NCBI GenBank assembly: GCA_037044975.1
Contig: JBAOIL010000005.1
Span: 372,001 to 436,000, forward strand
Length of the DNA: 64,000 nt
Source of the DNA: JADLHS01 sp020848635
GTDB lineage: Bacteria > Verrucomicrobiota > Verrucomicrobiia > Limisphaerales > JADLHS01
Direction of reading: 5' to 3'
Positions 51,250 to 61,423 of the stretch are shown in pieces (positions within the stretch are counted from its first letter, which is position 1; every line of letters starts with the position of its first letter). The notes below the pieces were generated by a model, which was given only the letters and a program-made list of their open reading frames with translations, made no database searches and was not told the DNA's origin. Position numbers and translations under genes: made by a program.

Positions 51250-52085
51250 ATGAACGGATGGATTAAGAGAATCATACCGCGACAACTAACCAGCCGACTG
51301 CGCGCGGCCAGGGCATATCTGCAGCTTAGGCCAGAAAAACGGGCATTGATTCAGGAAATCATCACGAGTGGAGGCGGTTTACATGGCGAATCCTTTCGCT
51401 TCTTTGAAGATGGCTTGTGCACCATTCACAACGCCGACTTCGCTGATGATGCGCGGTTTATAAGGGCGTATGCAGCGGGTGAGGCCACCGGTTCTTGGAA
51501 AGGATGGCCGCTGCGTTGGCGGGCTTACCTTATTTGCTGGTGTGCAGAATGGGCCACCAAGATGGATGGCGACTTCGTCGAGTGCGGCGTGAACAAGGGC
51601 GGCAACGCGCGCATGATCATTGAATACCTTGGCCACCAAAGTTACAACCGAAATTTTTATCTCTTGGACACCTTTGAAGGGTTTTCGAAAGATCTGTTGT
51701 TACCGGAAGAAGAAAAAAGTGTTGCGGCGAGGTATCGCTATCCCAATTGTCTTGAAGAGGTCAGAAAAACTTTCGCCCCGTATCCCTTTGTCAAAATCAT
51801 TCCTGGACCGTACCCGCAACCCTTCCAGAAATCGAAGCCAGCCGGATCGCTTTCTTGAGCATCGATATGAATTGTGTCGCGCCGGAGATTGAGGCAGCCA
51901 CGTACCTTTGGGATAGGTTGGTGCCCGGTGGAATCATCATCTTGGACGACTACGGGTTCAGCCAGCATCACTTGCAGAAAGCAGCCTTTGATCACTTTGC
52001 CGAAGCCAAGGGCGTCCGGATCATGTCTTTGCCAACCGGTCAGGGTCTCATTTTCAAACCCATGCGACTGGCAGCACCTGCGTGA
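51250..52085 (+). CDS. TylF/MycF-type O-methyltransferase family protein (one frameshift)
   Basis: About 278 residues. ATG 51250 (MNGWIKRIIPRQL) is taken over 51217 because the preceding residues look untranslated. SAM- and metal-dependent methyltransferase features are GDFVECGVNKGGNARMII, YLLDTFEGFSKDL and, in the second frame, SIDMNCVAPEIEAATYLWDR followed by LVPGGIIILDDYGF with the metal-binding DD. The break is near 51805-51820: one base missing in CCTGGACCGTA turns PGTVPATLPEIEAS into PGPYPQPF. It is the only plus-strand gene among the minus-strand polysaccharide genes. It probably methylates a sugar hydroxyl. Confidence 0.82.
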
Positions 52086-52100
52086 GGCAACCCTTCCAAC

Positions 52101-52835
52101 TCAATCACTCCGCTTATTCGCAGTGGCGATGAGATTCAAGGAAAGCGGCACAGCACGACCTTGAGCAGGGCCGAGTTCCGCCATCATCTCCAAACGGCGA
52201 AAAAGCCGGAAGAAACGGAAAGCCCACCAGTGCCGGGTGCCGCCCACCGGCAGCCAAACCTGTTTGGGGCGGCGGTTGAATTCATGACCGGCCACCTGAA
52301 TGTCCGTGAAACCGCCATTGTAGAGGAGAAAATCGAGACTGTGTTCCGTAAAGCTGGCGGCGTGCGTCCAATCATTATAGCGCCAGCGCGCGGCCAGCGC
52401 GGAATTCGCGTTTGGGACCGTGCAGATCAGTTTACCGCCGGGGCGCAACGCTCCCGCCAACGCGCGGACAAACGCTAACTGAACACCCACCGGAATATGC
52501 TCAATTACGTCGAGGCAGACGATGAGGTCCTGCGTTTTGGGTTGTTGCTTCAAAAACTCGATGGTGTCGTCACTCAAGCTCACATTCAGGTTTTTGGCCT
52601 GACACGATTTTGCCTGCCCTGGGTCGCTTTCCACGCCGCTTAGACTGCTAAAGCCCATCTCCCGCAAAGCCAGGAGCGCAAAGCCCATCCCACAACCGAC
52701 GTCGAGCACCTGCGCACTTTTGTCCGCCGGCAATAAAGACTCCAGCAAGTTCCGATAGTAAGCGATCATCGAAGCACGATGGGCGTCTGAATCATCGTGC
52801 CATTTAAGGTAGTACCGCGTGTAGTCTATGTTCAT
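52101..52835 (-). CDS. Class I SAM-dependent methyltransferase
   Basis: 244 residues. The SAM-binding Rossmann core is VLDVGCGMGFALLALREMGF, followed by the acidic GVESDPGQAKSCQ, LIVCLDVIEHIPVG and RALAGALRPGGKLICTVPN, the pattern of UbiG/Methyltransf_11-23 proteins. The C-terminal part (WTHAASFTEHSLDFLLYNGG) is often seen in methyltransferases of polysaccharide loci. The start codon overlaps the flippase stop by 4 bp on the minus strand, so the two are translationally coupled. The substrate is unknown. Confidence 0.88.
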   Translation of the reverse strand: MNIDYTRYYLKWHDDSDAHRASMIAYYRNLLESLLPADKSAQVLDVGCGMGFALLALREMGFSSLSGVESDPGQAKSCQAKNLNVSLSDDTIEFLKQQPKTQDLIVCLDVIEHIPVGVQLAFVRALAGALRPGGKLICTVPNANSALAARWRYNDWTHAASFTEHSLDFLLYNGGFTDIQVAGHEFNRRPKQVWLPVGGTRHWWAFRFFRLFRRLEMMAELGPAQGRAVPLSLNLIATANKRSD

Positions 52836-54144
52836 CGGAGCTGCTGTATTGTGCGAAAAACTTTACGAAGTCGAAACGGTAGAAGGAAGGCCTTTGTCTG
52901 GTGTAATCCGCACGTCCTAAGCGCAGGAAAGTACAGAGAGGAAATGTATCCCGAGAAAAACGAAGCGATCAAGACCGCACAAGCTGCACCTTTGGTTCCG
53001 ATCAAACTCATCAGCCACAAGGCCAAGGGAATGTTAATGGCGATACCGATGATTACGGTAGGGGTGTGGTAGATCGTCTTGTTTTCCAAGAGCATGACCT
53101 GGGCACGGGTCATGGCGCTGCAAACAATAGGTGCGGTCCAGGATTGGATGACCAAAACAGGGATCGCCGACCGATATTTTTCGCCGAAGATGAGCGGGAT
53201 GAGGAATGGCCCTACAAATGTCATCCCGACGGCGATGGCGTAGCCGAAGCCGGTCAGCAGGTCAAAGACGGTCTGGAGGCGCAATTGGTACGTCTCCGGC
53301 GCGTCCCGGCGTTTGGCGACTAGAATTGGATAGATGGATGTGAGTAGGGCGGAGGGAATAAACCCCCAGACTTCGGTGATGCGCACGGCGGAGTAGTAGA
53401 TGCCCACGCTGTAATCCCCAAGCACATTCTTGACGAGCACCTGTTCGATCCGGGTGTAGATGGAGACCAGCAACCCGGAGGCAATCAATGGCCAGGAATC
53501 CCGAAGCAACCCCATCGCCACGGGCCGGTCAAAACGCCACGCCGTAATGCGTTGACCGCGTGCTTTGAAGGCGACGGCCAGAGCGAGGCCGCCGAACAGC
53601 GTATCCACAATCTGCATGACAGCAAAGTATTCCAAGGGAGCGCGGTAATAGACGAGGGCCAGCCGGGCGGCGGAAACTAGCAACGTCGCCCCAACCCGGG
53701 CCACCACCGTGTACCGGGCTTGGATATTCTTTTGAAACCAAAGTTCCATCACCTCCAGTGAACCGGGCAGAAAAGAAAGGGAAACGATGAGCGCCAGCAA
53801 CGTGGCTGCCCCCCGTCCCGCGTCGCCACGGCAGCCAAGTAAACCAGCAACATTGCCACCAAGGCACCGAGCAAGCGAAGCCCGAAAGCGGTGCCCAGAA
53901 TCTGCGGGGTTTGCTCCGGGCGGTTGACCATTTCGCGGATGACAATTCCGTCCATGCCCAATGTGGCAAAGACCCCGAAGATGGCGGTCAGGGCGATGGC
54001 ATAATTAAGAACGCCAAACTGTTCCGGGCCCAGATACCTACCCACCGAGCCCAAGACAATGACGCCCACCACCATCCGAAAGATCCGGATGCCGATGAGC
54101 CAGGAGAGGTTGGCGCCGACCTTGTTAAACCTGCTGGTTGCCAT
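52832..54144 (-). CDS. Wzx-like polysaccharide flippase (one frameshift)
   Basis: About 437 residues with 12 or more hydrophobic helices, typical of MATE-like lipid-linked oligosaccharide flippases. The N-terminus MATSRFNKVGANLSWLIGIR leads into FRMVVGVIVLGSVGRYLGPEQFGVLNYA, the classic RYLGPxxFG motif. Downstream are GLLRDSWPLIASGLLVSIYT and GFIPSALLTSIYPILVAKR. The frame breaks at a C6 run on the plus strand (about 53808), where one base difference joins RDGG to AATLLALIVSLSFLPG. ATG 54144 is preferred; an in-frame ATG lies 10 codons upstream across a hairpin. It is coupled by a 4-bp overlap to the methyltransferase gene. Confidence 0.85.
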
Positions 54145-54148
54145 TGCC

Positions 54149-54170
54149 GGGCAACATGTAAATGTTGCCC
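54149..54170 (-). promoter_or_regulatory. Perfect 9-bp hairpin just upstream of the flippase start
   Basis: GGGCAACAT at 54149-54157 and ATGTTGCCC at 54162-54170 form a perfect stem with a 4-nt loop, ending 4 nt before the flippase ATG. It covers the position where a ribosome-binding site would be, so it could dampen initiation or separate two alternative starts. Confidence 0.55.
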
Positions 54171-54499
54171 CCATGCGACACAACTTAATAAACGGAGCGA
54201 TTGCGCGGAAACGCAACCACCACACCACGGAGACGAAGTGGAATTCTCCAATCGAACGGATTCTCCCGGACTTCCAGCCTTTCGTTGTCGCCCAATGTGG
54301 TCGCGGGCGGCTATGTATTTTCCGGAGCTCGACCGGTCCCTCGCCAGAGGACATCGCCAGGGAAGAAACCGTCAAGATTTACTGATTTCTACTTTGCCGC
54401 TTGCCGGCTGCGAGTGGGGACTGGTAGCGCTCCTTCGGTCGCGGCGCCGCCGCGCCCTGTCGCTGCTGCTTGGCGACCTCGTGAACCACCGTTTCAGGA
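54171..54499. other. Roughly 330-bp gap between flippase and SGNH genes
   Basis: No gene is supported. The minus-strand frame that extends the flippase upstream contains no export or membrane features. The flippase promoter should be here; none is clear. Confidence 0.4.
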
Positions 54500-56359
54500 T
54501 CATGGAAAAATGCTTCGCCCGACCGGCTTGAACGCCTCCAGGATTACGTTTCGCGACGCTGGGGTCGTCGGATGGACGCCATCTGGGAAATAGGCGGCAT
54601 TGGTCCAATAACCCTCCCCCGCCGCGGCGGTCATGGCGGTTTCTACATCAACGAGGTAATCGTAATTGATGCCGTGATCGGCACGGATCAGGTCGTTTAG
54701 AGCCAGCACGTCGCCTTCACAATTGGTCCGCTGCCGCCCGGCGGATCCGAGGCGGAAAATGGTGACGGCGGCGACCTCGAACCCAGCCGCTTTGGCTTGT
54801 GCCCAAAGTTGGCGGATATTCGCAAAAATCTCGGCATTCGACCGGGCGGCGGCGGAATAGTTGCCCACGTCGTTCGCGCCAATCCAAAGCACCAGGATGC
54901 CGCGTTCAACATTGCCTGTGGGCGCATAGGGCAGCAATTGCGCCGGCCATTCATTGGTGACACTGCTGGTCGAATGTCCGCCCGTGGCAATGCTCACCGG
55001 CGAGCCGGCCAGACTCCAATCCGAGCCGGATCCAAACAATTGAGCCCAAAACGAGAGACCATTGACTTGCGTATCGGTGATACTGTCGCCCTCAAAGACG
55101 ATGTTGTTCTGAGGCAGAACGGTGCGGCGGACGATGGCATCCACGGCCACCAATTCGTTGGAGGCCAAAGCCCGATTCCAGACCGCTTGCAGCGCGTAAG
55201 TGCCCTTCAAGTTCGTGTCAGCCATGGTGGTTCCGGCCCCGAAGTCAACTGCCGTCATCCCCGTAGGATCACCGTGGGTGTAGGTGGCCGCAGGTGTGAG
55301 GCCGCCGTCCACCGAGAGTTGCACCAAGTTGGCGGCCACATCCAGTGCGAGGGCATAGGTATGGGGCGTGAGCGTATAGGGCCCAACACTGGTGGTTGGC
55401 GACCAAAACGCCTGGCCGCCCCCGCCAGCGGTTTGGCCGCTCAGGGTGTTTCCACTGCTTTTATAGAACCGCACCAGTGAGGTCCACGGCCACGCCCCCG
55501 GCGAATGGATGCCCAAGATGTTTCGTTCCAAGCCGCTCTCCGGGATTTCGGCTCCGGCCATCGCCGTGAACAAAGTCACGTTGGAGAGCGCGTTGGGCAG
55601 GTGAATTACGATGTTCGTTGTGTTCGATTCAGTCCGCGAAAGCCCAAACGTATAGTTGGCCCCCCCGATCAGCGGCTGGCGCGGGCCCCGCAGGGTGATG
55701 GAGTTGCTGATGTCCTGAGCACTGCGCCCGTAAACCTGTAAAAAGACCAAGTCCGCAAAGAGGCCTTCCTGTTTCAAGTCGGAGATCAAGCGCGCGGTCG
55801 CGGGCGTACGTCCGCCGGCCCGTTGCCCAAGAGCGTCGAGATTGGCCGCCGCGGCGCCCGGGGCAAGCTGGCTGGCGGTCACGGAGTTGCTGGCCAGGTT
55901 GACGGTCGTGATGGTGGCGCCGGCCAATTGCGCACCCGTGATGGTGCCGGCAAGAATAGCGGCGCCATGGATCGGCCCGGTCACGGTTCCCGCCGTAATG
56001 GCATACGGCACGGCGGTGATTTGCTGTCGGGGCGACAGCAGGGTGAAATCCGTCCCGCCATTGGTCCGGACGGAAAGCTCCAGCCAACGATCCGCTCCGG
56101 AAAAAACCTCCGCACCGAAGTCGAGCCGGACGGCAAACAGACCATTGCTTACAATCGTAGCCGCGTTGGTCAAAGGGTTGCCGAGCCGGCTGCCCGCGCT
56201 CGCGGCAGCATAGACGGCGAATTGCAGATCGTAGCTGCCGCTGGCGGGTGCGCCCGCATCGTCCAGTCGCCCCTGATATGTAAAAGCGGTGTCTTGGGCC
56301 AGCACCATGGAACCGATGAGCGTAAAATACAGCCCCAGAGTTGCGAGTTTGGTTTTCAT
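54500..56359 (-). CDS. Secreted protein with tail-fibre-like N-terminus and C-terminal SGNH hydrolase
   Basis: 619 residues with a signal peptide (LATLGLYFTLIGSMVLAQ). The N-terminal 170 residues (TYQGRLDDAGAPASGSYDLQ, LSPRQQITAVPYAITAGTV) are followed by repeated short Thr/Ala units (AAILAGTITGAQLAGATI, TVNLASNSVTASQLAPGA), which look like phage-tail or pseudo-collagen beta-helix repeats. A LamG/jelly-roll-like middle follows. The SGNH hydrolase has NIVFEGDSITDTQ, ILVLWIGANDVGNY and YFPDGVHPTTPAS, giving the Ser, Gly/Asn and Asp/His blocks. This is presumably an extracellular esterase or deacetylase; its place in the polysaccharide cluster suggests an exopolysaccharide substrate. Confidence 0.85.
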   Translation of the reverse strand: MKTKLATLGLYFTLIGSMVLAQDTAFTYQGRLDDAGAPASGSYDLQFAVYAAASAGSRLGNPLTNAATIVSNGLFAVRLDFGAEVFSGADRWLELSVRTNGGTDFTLLSPRQQITAVPYAITAGTVTGPIHGAAILAGTITGAQLAGATITTVNLASNSVTASQLAPGAAAANLDALGQRAGGRTPATARLISDLKQEGLFADLVFLQVYGRSAQDISNSITLRGPRQPLIGGANYTFGLSRTESNTTNIVIHLPNALSNVTLFTAMAGAEIPESGLERNILGIHSPGAWPWTSLVRFYKSSGNTLSGQTAGGGGQAFWSPTTSVGPYTLTPHTYALALDVAANLVQLSVDGGLTPAATYTHGDPTGMTAVDFGAGTTMADTNLKGTYALQAVWNRALASNELVAVDAIVRRTVLPQNNIVFEGDSITDTQVNGLSFWAQLFGSGSDWSLAGSPVSIATGGHSTSSVTNEWPAQLLPYAPTGNVERGILVLWIGANDVGNYSAAARSNAEIFANIRQLWAQAKAAGFEVAAVTIFRLGSAGRQRTNCEGDVLALNDLIRADHGINYDYLVDVETAMTAAAGEGYWTNAAYFPDGVHPTTPASRNVILEAFKPVGRSIFP

Positions 56360-56509
56360 AAGACAAAGCGCCGGTTTCGGGTTTCAATTCTTGCGGTTGA
56401 AGTCTAGCGCCGATTCGACGGATTGTAACGAATTTGCCAAGGAACTTCTTTTGTTCGAGATCAACTTTGCCTTGTGCAAAAGCTCGAGACTGCAAATGCT
56501 TTCGGCTAA

Positions 56510-58467
56510 GTGAAGCTTCATTCGTTTGATGTTTTCGACACCCTATTGACGCGGCGCGTCGCAGTGCCGGTCGATTTGTTTTTGCTGATCGGAGCGCAGT
56601 TACATACGGCGCGCCTGATCCCATGCACTCCAGACGAGTTCGCGGCCAAACGGAGTCAGGCGGAAGCAGCCGCCCGCCAGATCGCCCCCGCCGGTGAGGC
56701 ACGCTTCAACGAGGTTTACGAGAAACTAGCGGAAGCATACCGCTGGAACGAGGCGCAGACGCAGCAAGCGATGGAGATTGAGTTGCATGTGGAATCCCAA
56801 AATACGCAAGCCGTGCCGGGAATGCTCGAAACGATCCAGCAAGCGCGCGCGGATGGTTATCGGGTGATGTTTCTCTCAGACATGTACCTGCCCGCATCGT
56901 TCATCGCAGAATTACTGCGCCGGGCGGGCTTTCTGGTAGCGGGGGATGAGTTGCTGGTGTCGGGCGAACTGCGCCAAGCCAAGCACGATGGCCGCATGTT
57001 TCACCTGGTTCGGACCCAGCATCGCTCGGTAGCGGAATGGCGGCATGCGGGCGATCATCCCCGCGCGGATGTCGAGGTACCCCGCCGATTGGGAATCAAC
57101 GCGCGAGCCGAAACTCGGTGTTCCCTGACGCAATATGAGCGGACGGTTCGCGGAGCGGAACAAGCTGCGCCACTCTGGCGTTCGCAGTATGCCGCCGCCA
57201 TGAAACTGGCACGGTTAGAAGGCTGGGAACTGCCAGAAGCCAGACAGGCGGTTTGGAAATCAGGGACCAACGTGGTCGGGCCCTTGTGGTTTGGCTTTGC
57301 TGAATGGTGCCTGGATGAGGCGCTGAAGCGCGGGATCAAGCGTTTGTTTTTTGTAGCGCGGGACGGGCAAGTCTTCCAGCAGGTTGCGCGTGCGATTGCC
57401 CGGCAGCGAGGCATCCCGGTGGAATGCCGTTATCTTTATGGGTCGCGGCAGGCCTGGCATTTGCCGGGCTTGGGAGAACTGGATGAGCCGGCCCTGCTGT
57501 GGATCTTCAATCGGCAACGGTTTCTCACCGCCGAACAGGTGTTGAAACGCGTGGGCCTGGATCCAAACGCCTTCACGGCGGAACTGACATCAATTGGCAT
57601 TCCGACGACCGCTTGGAGCGCAGATCTTTCGACCGAACAAACAGAACGACTGCGGGAATGTTTGCAAACTCCTCCTTTTGCGGCGGCAATCCGCCACCAG
57701 GTGACGACGGCGCGGAAGCTCGCGCTTCGATATCTGGAACAGGAAGGGGTCTTGGACGGAACGCCGTACGCCTTGGTGGACATTGGCTGGCATGGCAATA
57801 TGCAGCGGAGCTTCGCGCGCTGGTTGCGGGCGGATCCGGCCCGACGAAATCTACCGGTCACCGGAATGTATTTTGGCCTGCAACGACCACCCACCGGACA
57901 CGGCGCTGGACCAATTCGTGGGATATTGGCCCGAAGTGAACCCGGAGCGGGAGGCGTTGCGAACCTTGAATGTGGCGCTGCTTGAAATGATGGCGGCGGC
58001 GGATCATGGGACGGTGTTGGGCTTTCGGGAAGAAAGCAGGCACGATCAAACCGATGCTCGATGGCGAACGGAATGAGGCGGCTATGGCTTGGGGGTTAGC
58101 GTTACTGCAGGCGGCAGTCCTCAAGTTCACAAACATGTGGCTTGGTTTTGACCCGCTGACGCCAGATCGCCGTACGCAGTTCCAAGCCCTCAGCCGCCGG
58201 GTACTCTTGGACTTCATGGCGGCACCGTCTTTTTCCGAAGCCACCTTGTGGGCGGAATTCCCGCACTCGGGTGAACAGATCGAGCGACACAAGGAGTGCC
58301 TCGCTCCCGTCTTATCCACCTGGAAAGCCCTCGCTTTGGTAATGAAGCCCGAGCGCCGTCCGGCAGGTTGGTGGGCGGAGGGGTCGCAAGCCCGGCATCC
58401 CAATCCTGCGCTCGCGCTTTACCTTGGCGGCAAGAAAATCAAAAAGTGTTTCCGACGCATAAAATGA
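56510..58467 (+). CDS. COG5610-type HAD-superfamily hydrolase of polysaccharide loci (two frameshifts)
   Basis: About 650 residues. The HAD nucleophile motif is at the very start (LHSFDVFDTLLTRRVAVP). Motif II is VMFLSDMYLPASF, and a second domain begins at LFFVARDGQVFQQVARAIA, then DIGWHGNMQRSFARWL. Such two-part proteins starting FDVFDTLLTR occur in capsule and O-antigen clusters with unknown substrate. The frame changes near 57890 (into DTALDQFVGYWPEVNPE) and again near 58020 (into GTIKPMLDGERNEAAMAWGL). The final frame ends TGA 58465-58467, overlapping the next ATG, which supports this as the real end. Confidence 0.78.
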
Positions 58468-59738
58468 ATTCAACACCCACGATTCCCTGCTTCGCCTATT
58501 TCCCGATGGTTTGCCTTTCGGACCTGCTGGAATCAGCCCGGTCGTCACCGCACCGGCGCAGTGGCAAAAATGAGCGCAGTGCCATCTGGAGCAAGCGCAC
58601 GGTAATTGGGTGGCGCATCGGGTTTGCAATGAGTGTCGCCTGGATGCTCTTGGCCGGCGTCACGAACGCGGAAATCCACACCTACGCCGCCACGAATACC
58701 TGGCAGGTTATGGTGGGATACCACAATGAGTCGGCCCCGGCGCTGGATCATCACGGAAATATTTACGTGACCACGGTGGACGGCAAGCTTTTCTCCCTCA
58801 CTCCGGAGGGGGTCACCCGCTGGCACTACGATTTCGAGTTTGAGTCCGTCTCGACCCCGGCCATTGGTGACGACGGTACGATTTACCTCGGGTGTCGCAA
58901 CCGACGATTATACGCCGTGGATGATCAGGGCCAATTGCGGTGGAGTTTCAAGACCGGGAACTGGGTGGATGCTTCGCCGGCGCTTGGTAAGAATGGCACG
59001 GTCTATTTCGGTTCGTGGGACAAAAAGTTTTATGCCCTGAACCTGGACGGCACGCAACAGTGGGAATTCGCGACGGGCGGACCCGTGGTTTCGTCCGCCG
59101 CGATTGATCGCAAGGGAGTAATCTACTTCGGCTCGCACGACCGGAAATTCTACGCGCTTCATCCGGATGGAACGAAGAAGTGGGAGTTCGCAACCGAGGG
59201 AGCGGTTTTGTCCTCGCCCGCCATCGGCGCCGAGGGAACGTTATATTTCACCTCCGCCGATGGGTACTTGTGGGCCTTGAATCCGGATGGCACGTTGCGC
59301 TGGAAACTCCACACTGGCGGCATCAATGCCTGCTCGCCGGTGGTGGGCGTTCACGAGACAATTTTTCTGGGTATCAATTCCAATCATTGCGCGGTCTCGG
59401 CCGCGGGAAAATTGCTTTGGGCCAATCATTTGAGTCCGCAGGGGTATGCCCCGTTCGACTGGGTTGGGGCCGCCCCCGTGGCGCTGGCGGATGGCGCCGC
59501 CATCACCTCCGGCACTGATTCGTTGCTCTGCATTTACGAGCAGCCCGGGTGGAGTTGGCATGCCGCGCTGGGCACGGGAATCCGGGCATCGCCCGTTATC
59601 ACCACCGACGGGAGGGTCTATTGTGTAACCGATCGCACGGGCTTACATGCATTTGCCAACTTCCCCGGACCAGCCTCTTCGTCCTGGCCAATGTTTCGCG
59701 CTAATGCCCAACGAACGGGGCGAAGCCATACCCAGTGA
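58464..59738 (+). CDS. PQQ-like beta-propeller repeat protein, exported
   Basis: 424 residues. ATG 58464 overlaps the HAD stop (ATGA). An N-terminal polar stretch of about 45 residues precedes a hydrophobic segment, VIGWRIGFAMSVAWMLLAGVTNAE, that acts as a signal or anchor. The body is a chain of about eight propeller blades with the repeating pattern S-PAIGxDGTIYxGxxDxxxYAxxxDG and Trp at blade ends (DGKLFSLTPEGVTRWHYDF, DKKFYALNLDGTQQWEFATG, DGYLWALNPDGTLRWKLHTG). No PQQ-dependent dehydrogenase residues are evident, so it is probably a binding scaffold. Translational coupling to the HAD gene suggests a joint role. Confidence 0.88.
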   Translation: MNSTPTIPCFAYFPMVCLSDLLESARSSPHRRSGKNERSAIWSKRTVIGWRIGFAMSVAWMLLAGVTNAEIHTYAATNTWQVMVGYHNESAPALDHHGNIYVTTVDGKLFSLTPEGVTRWHYDFEFESVSTPAIGDDGTIYLGCRNRRLYAVDDQGQLRWSFKTGNWVDASPALGKNGTVYFGSWDKKFYALNLDGTQQWEFATGGPVVSSAAIDRKGVIYFGSHDRKFYALHPDGTKKWEFATEGAVLSSPAIGAEGTLYFTSADGYLWALNPDGTLRWKLHTGGINACSPVVGVHETIFLGINSNHCAVSAAGKLLWANHLSPQGYAPFDWVGAAPVALADGAAITSGTDSLLCIYEQPGWSWHAALGTGIRASPVITTDGRVYCVTDRTGLHAFANFPGPASSSWPMFRANAQRTGRSHTQ

Positions 59739-59962
59739 CGTTGGTTACCGCCGGCCGCTCCGCTTTCTGGAAACCACCAAGAACGTGTGGTCCAAGGAAC
59801 GCCACCCCAGACCAACGAGGGTTTCCAACCAGAAGAGTTGTTGTCCCGGAATTGAAAAGTTCGCCCCTGGGAAACAGACTCTCCCTCGTAGCAATACTTC
59901 TGCGCACCCAACGGCCAGCCGGTCAATTCCAAATCAATCCCGCGCAACCAACCCATCTGGGG

Positions 59963-61408
59963 CTAAAACTGGAAGTAAATGAACTGAACCTTGTCGAAAA
60001 CGCCAAAGAATACGATGCCGTAGAAGCAACCAACCAAGCAGGCCCACCGGAAGGCGCGCTTCCGCCAGCAAGTCATCACGAAAGCAGGGCGATGCACCAG
60101 CAACCAGTCCACCACCATTACGGTGACGATCATCAGGCAAGCCACGACCATTTCGAACCGCGGAAGCCCTAACCCGAATAGGTCCTGCACCCGGAAGGCG
60201 TGAAGGACAGGAGCATGGGTTAGTACATGCATGGCGTCCGCAAAGGAGCTGGCCCGGAAGAAAACCCAGCCGATCAGCACCAGCAAGCAGACCCAAAGCG
60301 TCTCCACCCAAGCGACGAGGCCGGGGATCCGGGACAAGCCCAAGGCACGCGCGCAAACCTGCCGCGCGGGCGCGAGCACTTGGCTCAGCACCAGATAGCC
60401 GCCATGAAGGCTGCCCCAGATGACGAAAGTCCAAGCCGCTCCGTGCCACAGCCCGCTGGCCGCAAAGACGATGAGCAAGTTCAGGTATCGTCTCGAGGTG
60501 GAGTGCCGGTTGCCTCCGAGCGGGATGTAAACGTAGTCGCGGAACCAAGTGGACAGCGAGATGTGCCACCGCCGCCAGAATTCACTGAGGGAGCGGGCGA
60601 AGTAGGGCTGCCTAAAGTTGATCATGAGATCGTAGCCCAGCAACCGCGCCGCGCCGATAGCGATGTCGGAATAGCCCGAAAAGTCGCAGTAGATTTGGAT
60701 GGCGAAGAAGACGGTGGCCAGAATCAGGATCGGTCCGCTGTACTGCGTTGGCGAGGCATAGACGTGCCCTACGACCGGCGCCACCAAGTCCGCCACCGCC
60801 ACCTTTTTGAACAGCCCCCAAAGCATCATCTTGAGACCGCTTCGCCACCGTTCGGCGTCCAGCCGTTGGGACGCGTGGAACTGGTGCATCATGTTCTGGG
60901 GCCGCTCAATCGGTCCGGCGACCAACTGCGGGAAAAACATCACGTAGAGCGCATAGATGCCGAAGTGCCGTTCAGCCTTCTGGTGCCCCCGGTATACCTC
61001 TATGGTGTACGACATGGCTTGGAAAGTGTGGAACGACAGGCCAAGAGGCAGGATAATCGAGAGCCCCGCCACGCCGTAGTTCCAGTCGAGCGCCCGGGCA
61101 AGCGCGGTCAGGTTGTCGTTGATGAAGTTGAAGTACTTGAAGACGCACAACAGGCCGAGGTTGGCCACGATGCTGACTACGAGCAGCGCCTTGCGCCGGG
61201 CCGGTGGCGCGTCCTCAATCCAAATGCCTGCGGCGTAGTCAATCACGATGGAAAGGCCGAGGATCAGGAGGTAGACCGGGATGAAGGCCATGTAGAAGTA
61301 GCAACTGCCGGCGAGGAGCAGCGCCCAGCGGTAGCGCTGCGGCAGGGTAAAGTGCGCCACGACGATGACCACGAAGAAGATCGCGAACTGGAAGGAATTG
61401 AACAGCAT
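59963..61408 (-). CDS. MBOAT family membrane-bound O-acyltransferase (AlgI-like)
   Basis: A 481-residue polytopic enzyme that passes acyl groups across the inner membrane for O-acetylation of a surface polysaccharide. The AlgI-type signatures are LPLGLSFHTFQAMSYTIEVY, FPQLVAGPIERPQNMM, FWRRWHISLSTWFRDYVYIP with LGGNR, and the catalytic-His segment SGLWHGAAWTFVIWGSLHGG. The start at ATG 61408 gives MLFNSFQFAIFFVVIVVAHF, typical of the family. It lies 15 bp downstream of the SGNH partner gene on the same strand. No alginate synthesis genes are present, so the polymer is presumably the product of this cluster. Confidence 0.93.
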   Translation of the reverse strand: MLFNSFQFAIFFVVIVVAHFTLPQRYRWALLLAGSCYFYMAFIPVYLLILGLSIVIDYAAGIWIEDAPPARRKALLVVSIVANLGLLCVFKYFNFINDNLTALARALDWNYGVAGLSIILPLGLSFHTFQAMSYTIEVYRGHQKAERHFGIYALYVMFFPQLVAGPIERPQNMMHQFHASQRLDAERWRSGLKMMLWGLFKKVAVADLVAPVVGHVYASPTQYSGPILILATVFFAIQIYCDFSGYSDIAIGAARLLGYDLMINFRQPYFARSLSEFWRRWHISLSTWFRDYVYIPLGGNRHSTSRRYLNLLIVFAASGLWHGAAWTFVIWGSLHGGYLVLSQVLAPARQVCARALGLSRIPGLVAWVETLWVCLLVLIGWVFFRASSFADAMHVLTHAPVLHAFRVQDLFGLGLPRFEMVVACLMIVTVMVVDWLLVHRPAFVMTCWRKRAFRWACLVGCFYGIVFFGVFDKVQFIYFQF

Positions 61409-61423
61409 GGCGAGGGTGATGCT

